From contig NZ_CP022242.1 of assembly GCF_003351865.1 (NCBI RefSeq), forward strand, positions 1,240,001-1,304,000: a stretch of 64,000 nt of DNA. Reading direction: 5' to 3'. The notes beneath the pieces were generated by a model. The model was given only the letters and a program-made list of their open reading frames with translations, searched no databases and was not told where the DNA came from. Shown here piece by piece: positions 62,140-64,000 of this stretch (positions within the stretch are counted from its first letter, which is position 1; the number at the start of each line of letters is the position of its first letter). The translations under genes were made by a program, and so were the position numbers. Source of the stretch: Methanofervidicoccus sp. A16. GTDB taxonomy: Archaea > AGJL01 > Methanococci > Methanococcales > Methanococcaceae.

Positions 62140-63189
62140 ATGAATATCGATTTCAATCATGATGTTCAGAGGATATTTGGTAAAAGTAATTACGAGTACC
62201 AGTATCAGACAGACGATATAAATAAACTTATCGAATCCATGGACTTTACAATAAGGTATCTAAGTAACGAACTTTTAGTTGCATTCTTTAGACAGGGAAT
62301 GGATTTTGGAATATATGGAGTAATTAGTAAGTACAGGCCAAAAATAGAGGAGGTAAATGCCCTGTTGGGATATCCCAACAGCGATTTCCTTTACAACTAT
62401 ATTAAAACAGCCATTAGTTTGGAGATAGTGTATCAAAATGATGACGGCACCTTAGAGTTAAACATGGACAAAGAGATAACTATAAGACATCCAGAGTACG
62501 ATAAATTTATGGAGGATTACTCTATAAACTACGACTATATGACTAAACTCACAAAGTACGCCCTTATAAGATACAACCATCCTAAGATATGGCTGAACTT
62601 TATAGAGGATGCAGATATGTGGGATATTATATTAAACACCTCCTATATGAGATCATGTAGGAATGTGGTGGCTAACTACTTAAATTTAGGTAGTGGGGAC
62701 CATGTATTGGATGTAGGTTGTGGATCTAGATCTCCTGAGTTTTACGTCTCCAAGATATGTCCAAAGGGGAAGTATACAGGTATAGATATATCAAAGAACC
62801 TGTTAAAAATAGCTGAAATTAGAACTAAAAGATGGAACTTTGGAAATGTTGTACTGAAACCTATGGATTTCCACGATGCAATAATTAAAAATAAATACGA
62901 CTACGTTATCTGTACCTATACCTTAAAGTACGTCTCCTCACCTAAGATATTCCTTAAAAAGATGATGGATGCTCTCTGTCCAGGAGGTAAGTTATTCATT
63001 GCAGAGGAGTTCTTCACAGATTTAGCTAAGGACGTTAATGTAGAACTCTTTGAATTCTACAATAGGTTGAACAAGTTCTTTAAGAGATATCTCTCAAAAC
63101 AGGAGATCTTAGACACCTTGGAGATGATGGGATACGATTTCAAATATGAGGTCTTAGGTAGCGGTATGTTGGTTATTGAGAAGGTATAA
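62140..63189 (+). CDS. SAM-dependent methyltransferase with a winged-helix-like N-terminal part
   Basis: 349 aa. Residues ~190-349 are a class I methyltransferase: HVLDVGCGSRSPEFYVSKIC, YTGIDISKNLLKIAE, YDYVICTYTLKYV, LCPGGKLFIAEEF. The first ~130 residues are helical with a small wing-like end (SLEIVYQNDDGTLELN), the plan of dimerising O-methyltransferases. Substrate unknown. Start ATG 62140 behind GGTGAGG; an upstream ATG at 62128 overlaps the regulator. Coupled to the wHTH gene, suggesting it is its target or partner. Confidence 0.75.
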   Translation: MNIDFNHDVQRIFGKSNYEYQYQTDDINKLIESMDFTIRYLSNELLVAFFRQGMDFGIYGVISKYRPKIEEVNALLGYPNSDFLYNYIKTAISLEIVYQNDDGTLELNMDKEITIRHPEYDKFMEDYSINYDYMTKLTKYALIRYNHPKIWLNFIEDADMWDIILNTSYMRSCRNVVANYLNLGSGDHVLDVGCGSRSPEFYVSKICPKGKYTGIDISKNLLKIAEIRTKRWNFGNVVLKPMDFHDAIIKNKYDYVICTYTLKYVSSPKIFLKKMMDALCPGGKLFIAEEFFTDLAKDVNVELFEFYNRLNKFFKRYLSKQEILDTLEMMGYDFKYEVLGSGMLVIEKV

Positions 63190-63708
63190 TTTTAAAATTT
63201 TTATATGAATTTAGGTTTTTTACCGAGGATCAGGATTCTAACTATTTATATACCGAAGGAAATGTTTCTAAAAAGATTAAATAAGGATTTTATGTTTATA
63301 AGTTAGACTTTTGAACTAATATAACTATAAAAAAATAAAACAAATCTCAAAACATTTAGATAGAGAATAACAATACAGAATTGAAAAAATAAAAATAATT
63401 TTTTATTTTCTAGACTTACCTTAGTACTGAAGAAGTAAGCGGAGTTTTGTTATTTTCTTCTTAGAAGTTTTTACCTTTTTATTTTAATATTTTTTATTTT
63501 TATTTTTTATCCTATAATTTTTAAAATACCTAATATAAAATAAACCTTTAAAAATCTTATAAAAAATTAATAATATTGATAATATAACTAGAATAATAAA
63601 AATTGTAAAAGATTAAGAAATAAAGGAAACTTACATCTTTGATAATATCTTATAATAATAACCTTCTATTAAGGGAGAAATTCTTTTTTTGCCAATTATA
63701 GTTTAAAT
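63190..63708. other. AT-rich spacer with one family C copy
   Basis: No gene seen. 63395-63482 is a forward family C copy (ccttagtactgaagaagtaa, ttcttcttagaagtttttac). The C/D box sRNA follows on its right. Confidence 0.45.
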
Positions 63709-63764
63709 TACCTCAGAGCTCATACGGATCATCATAAATCAGTATAGGATTCTCATCATAGGTA
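63709..63764 (-). ncRNA. C/D box sRNA (2'-O-methylation guide)
   Basis: Read on the minus strand: terminal stem TACCT, box C ATGATGA (63759-63753), guide GAATCCTATA, box D' CTGA (63742-63739), spacer TTT, box C' ATGATGA (63735-63729), guide TCCGTATGAGCT, box D CTGA (63716-63713), closing AGGTA. Both box pairs are perfect, the spacing between D' and C' (3 nt) and the 56-nt size are those of archaeal sRNAs. By the D+5 rule the D guide would direct methylation of the C within target AGCUC (AGCTCATACGGA). Targets not identified. Confidence 0.92.
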
Positions 63765-63798
63765 GATATAAGTACCTAAATATTTTACAACTCTTCTA

Positions 63799-64000
63799 CT
63801 ACTTATATCTATCTACTACAGATTTAAAGGCATCCTCAGGAGTTTTTCTCTCAATACCTAAATACTTAGCCACCAGTAGACCGTACCTTATATATTCCTC
63901 CTCAACTGGAAGATCTCCCATAAAGACTCCCGGACACTTTTCTAAAAACCAACTGTCGTAGGTTAACACCAACTGACCATCTATCTCCTGGATGGAATAG
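63799..64000 (-). CDS. C-terminal part of an unrecognised protein (start outside window)
   Basis: The last ~66 codons of a minus-strand gene, ending at the TAG 63801-63799 and reading DGQLVLTYDSWFLEKCPGVF, then MGDLPVEEEYIRYGLLVAKY and a charged helical end (RKTPEDAFKSVVDRYK). Uninterrupted and with normal codon use, so a real gene. I do not recognise the family. The sRNA lies 34 bases beyond its stop on the same strand. Confidence 0.65.
   Translation of the reverse strand, partial: YSIQEIDGQLVLTYDSWFLEKCPGVFMGDLPVEEEYIRYGLLVAKYLGIERKTPEDAFKSVVDRYK

Overview
This AT-rich window comes from a thermophilic, hydrogenotrophic methanogen of the order Methanococcales (Methanocaldococcus/Methanotorris-like; genus not decided). 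The evidence is archaeal information-processing genes (TBP, CDC48, L1/L10/L12, S17e, L40e, L41e, type-2 SerRS), methanogen-specific CfbD for coenzyme F430, GTP cyclohydrolase III, MptD and archaeal pantoate kinase, a six-gene porCDABEF operon, and selenium use (a Sec-encoding HesB-like gene with an archaeal SECIS, and the two-piece tRNA 2-selenouridine synthase). Nearly every start follows a GGTGA-type Shine-Dalgarno, which let me correct many starts. Coding DNA is compact. Long intergenic spaces are extremely AT-rich, so GC-rich intergenic patches stand out as likely RNAs or element remnants.

Layout. 1-2.4 kb: CooC-like ATPase (partial), CbiO-type ABC ATPase, a decayed ORF, thiE. 2.6-5.9 kb: small secreted protein, a chelatase gene whose ATPase and VWA halves sit in different frames joined at a slippery A9 run, bioD. 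6.3-11.6 kb: FAD oxidoreductase, ferredoxin, nadC, a TnpB-like remnant, a methyltransferase. 12.4-16.6 kb: ilvBN, serS. 17.6-25.9 kb: tsr3-rpl40e, galU-hyp-ribH-hisE, UPF0146, rpl1-rpl10-rpl12, tbp-hisH, rps17e-dapA-gatC-rpl41e. 27.4-30.2 kb: split selU and rsmA on the minus strand. 30.8-37 kb: argC, cfbD, a structured RNA-like region, the HesB selenoprotein, a zinc-ribbon protein, cdc48. 37.2-48.9 kb: purQ, leuS, mptD, metG-pok-thyA, a Dus-like protein with gch3, fbp. 50.2-55.7 kb: M50 protease-scpA and porCDABEF. 56.5-64 kb: prs, nadE, agmatinase, larB, wHTH-methyltransferase, a C/D box sRNA and a partial gene.

Between the genes lie many copies of non-autonomous inverted-repeat elements sharing a terminal motif like CCYTAGTTCCCATCAA. 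They nest inside one another with target duplications, and in two cases supply the 3' coding end of a gene (selU N-half, rsmA). No transposase for them is in the window.

Most notable: the Sec codon plus SECIS in hesB; the canonical A_AAA_AAC slip site in chlI-chlD; two genes (rpl41e, agmatinase) whose only well-placed start codon is AUA; a textbook C/D box sRNA at 63.7 kb; element-encoded protein tails; nested mobile repeats; a structured leader before the chelatase gene; and a GC-rich structured region just upstream of hesB.
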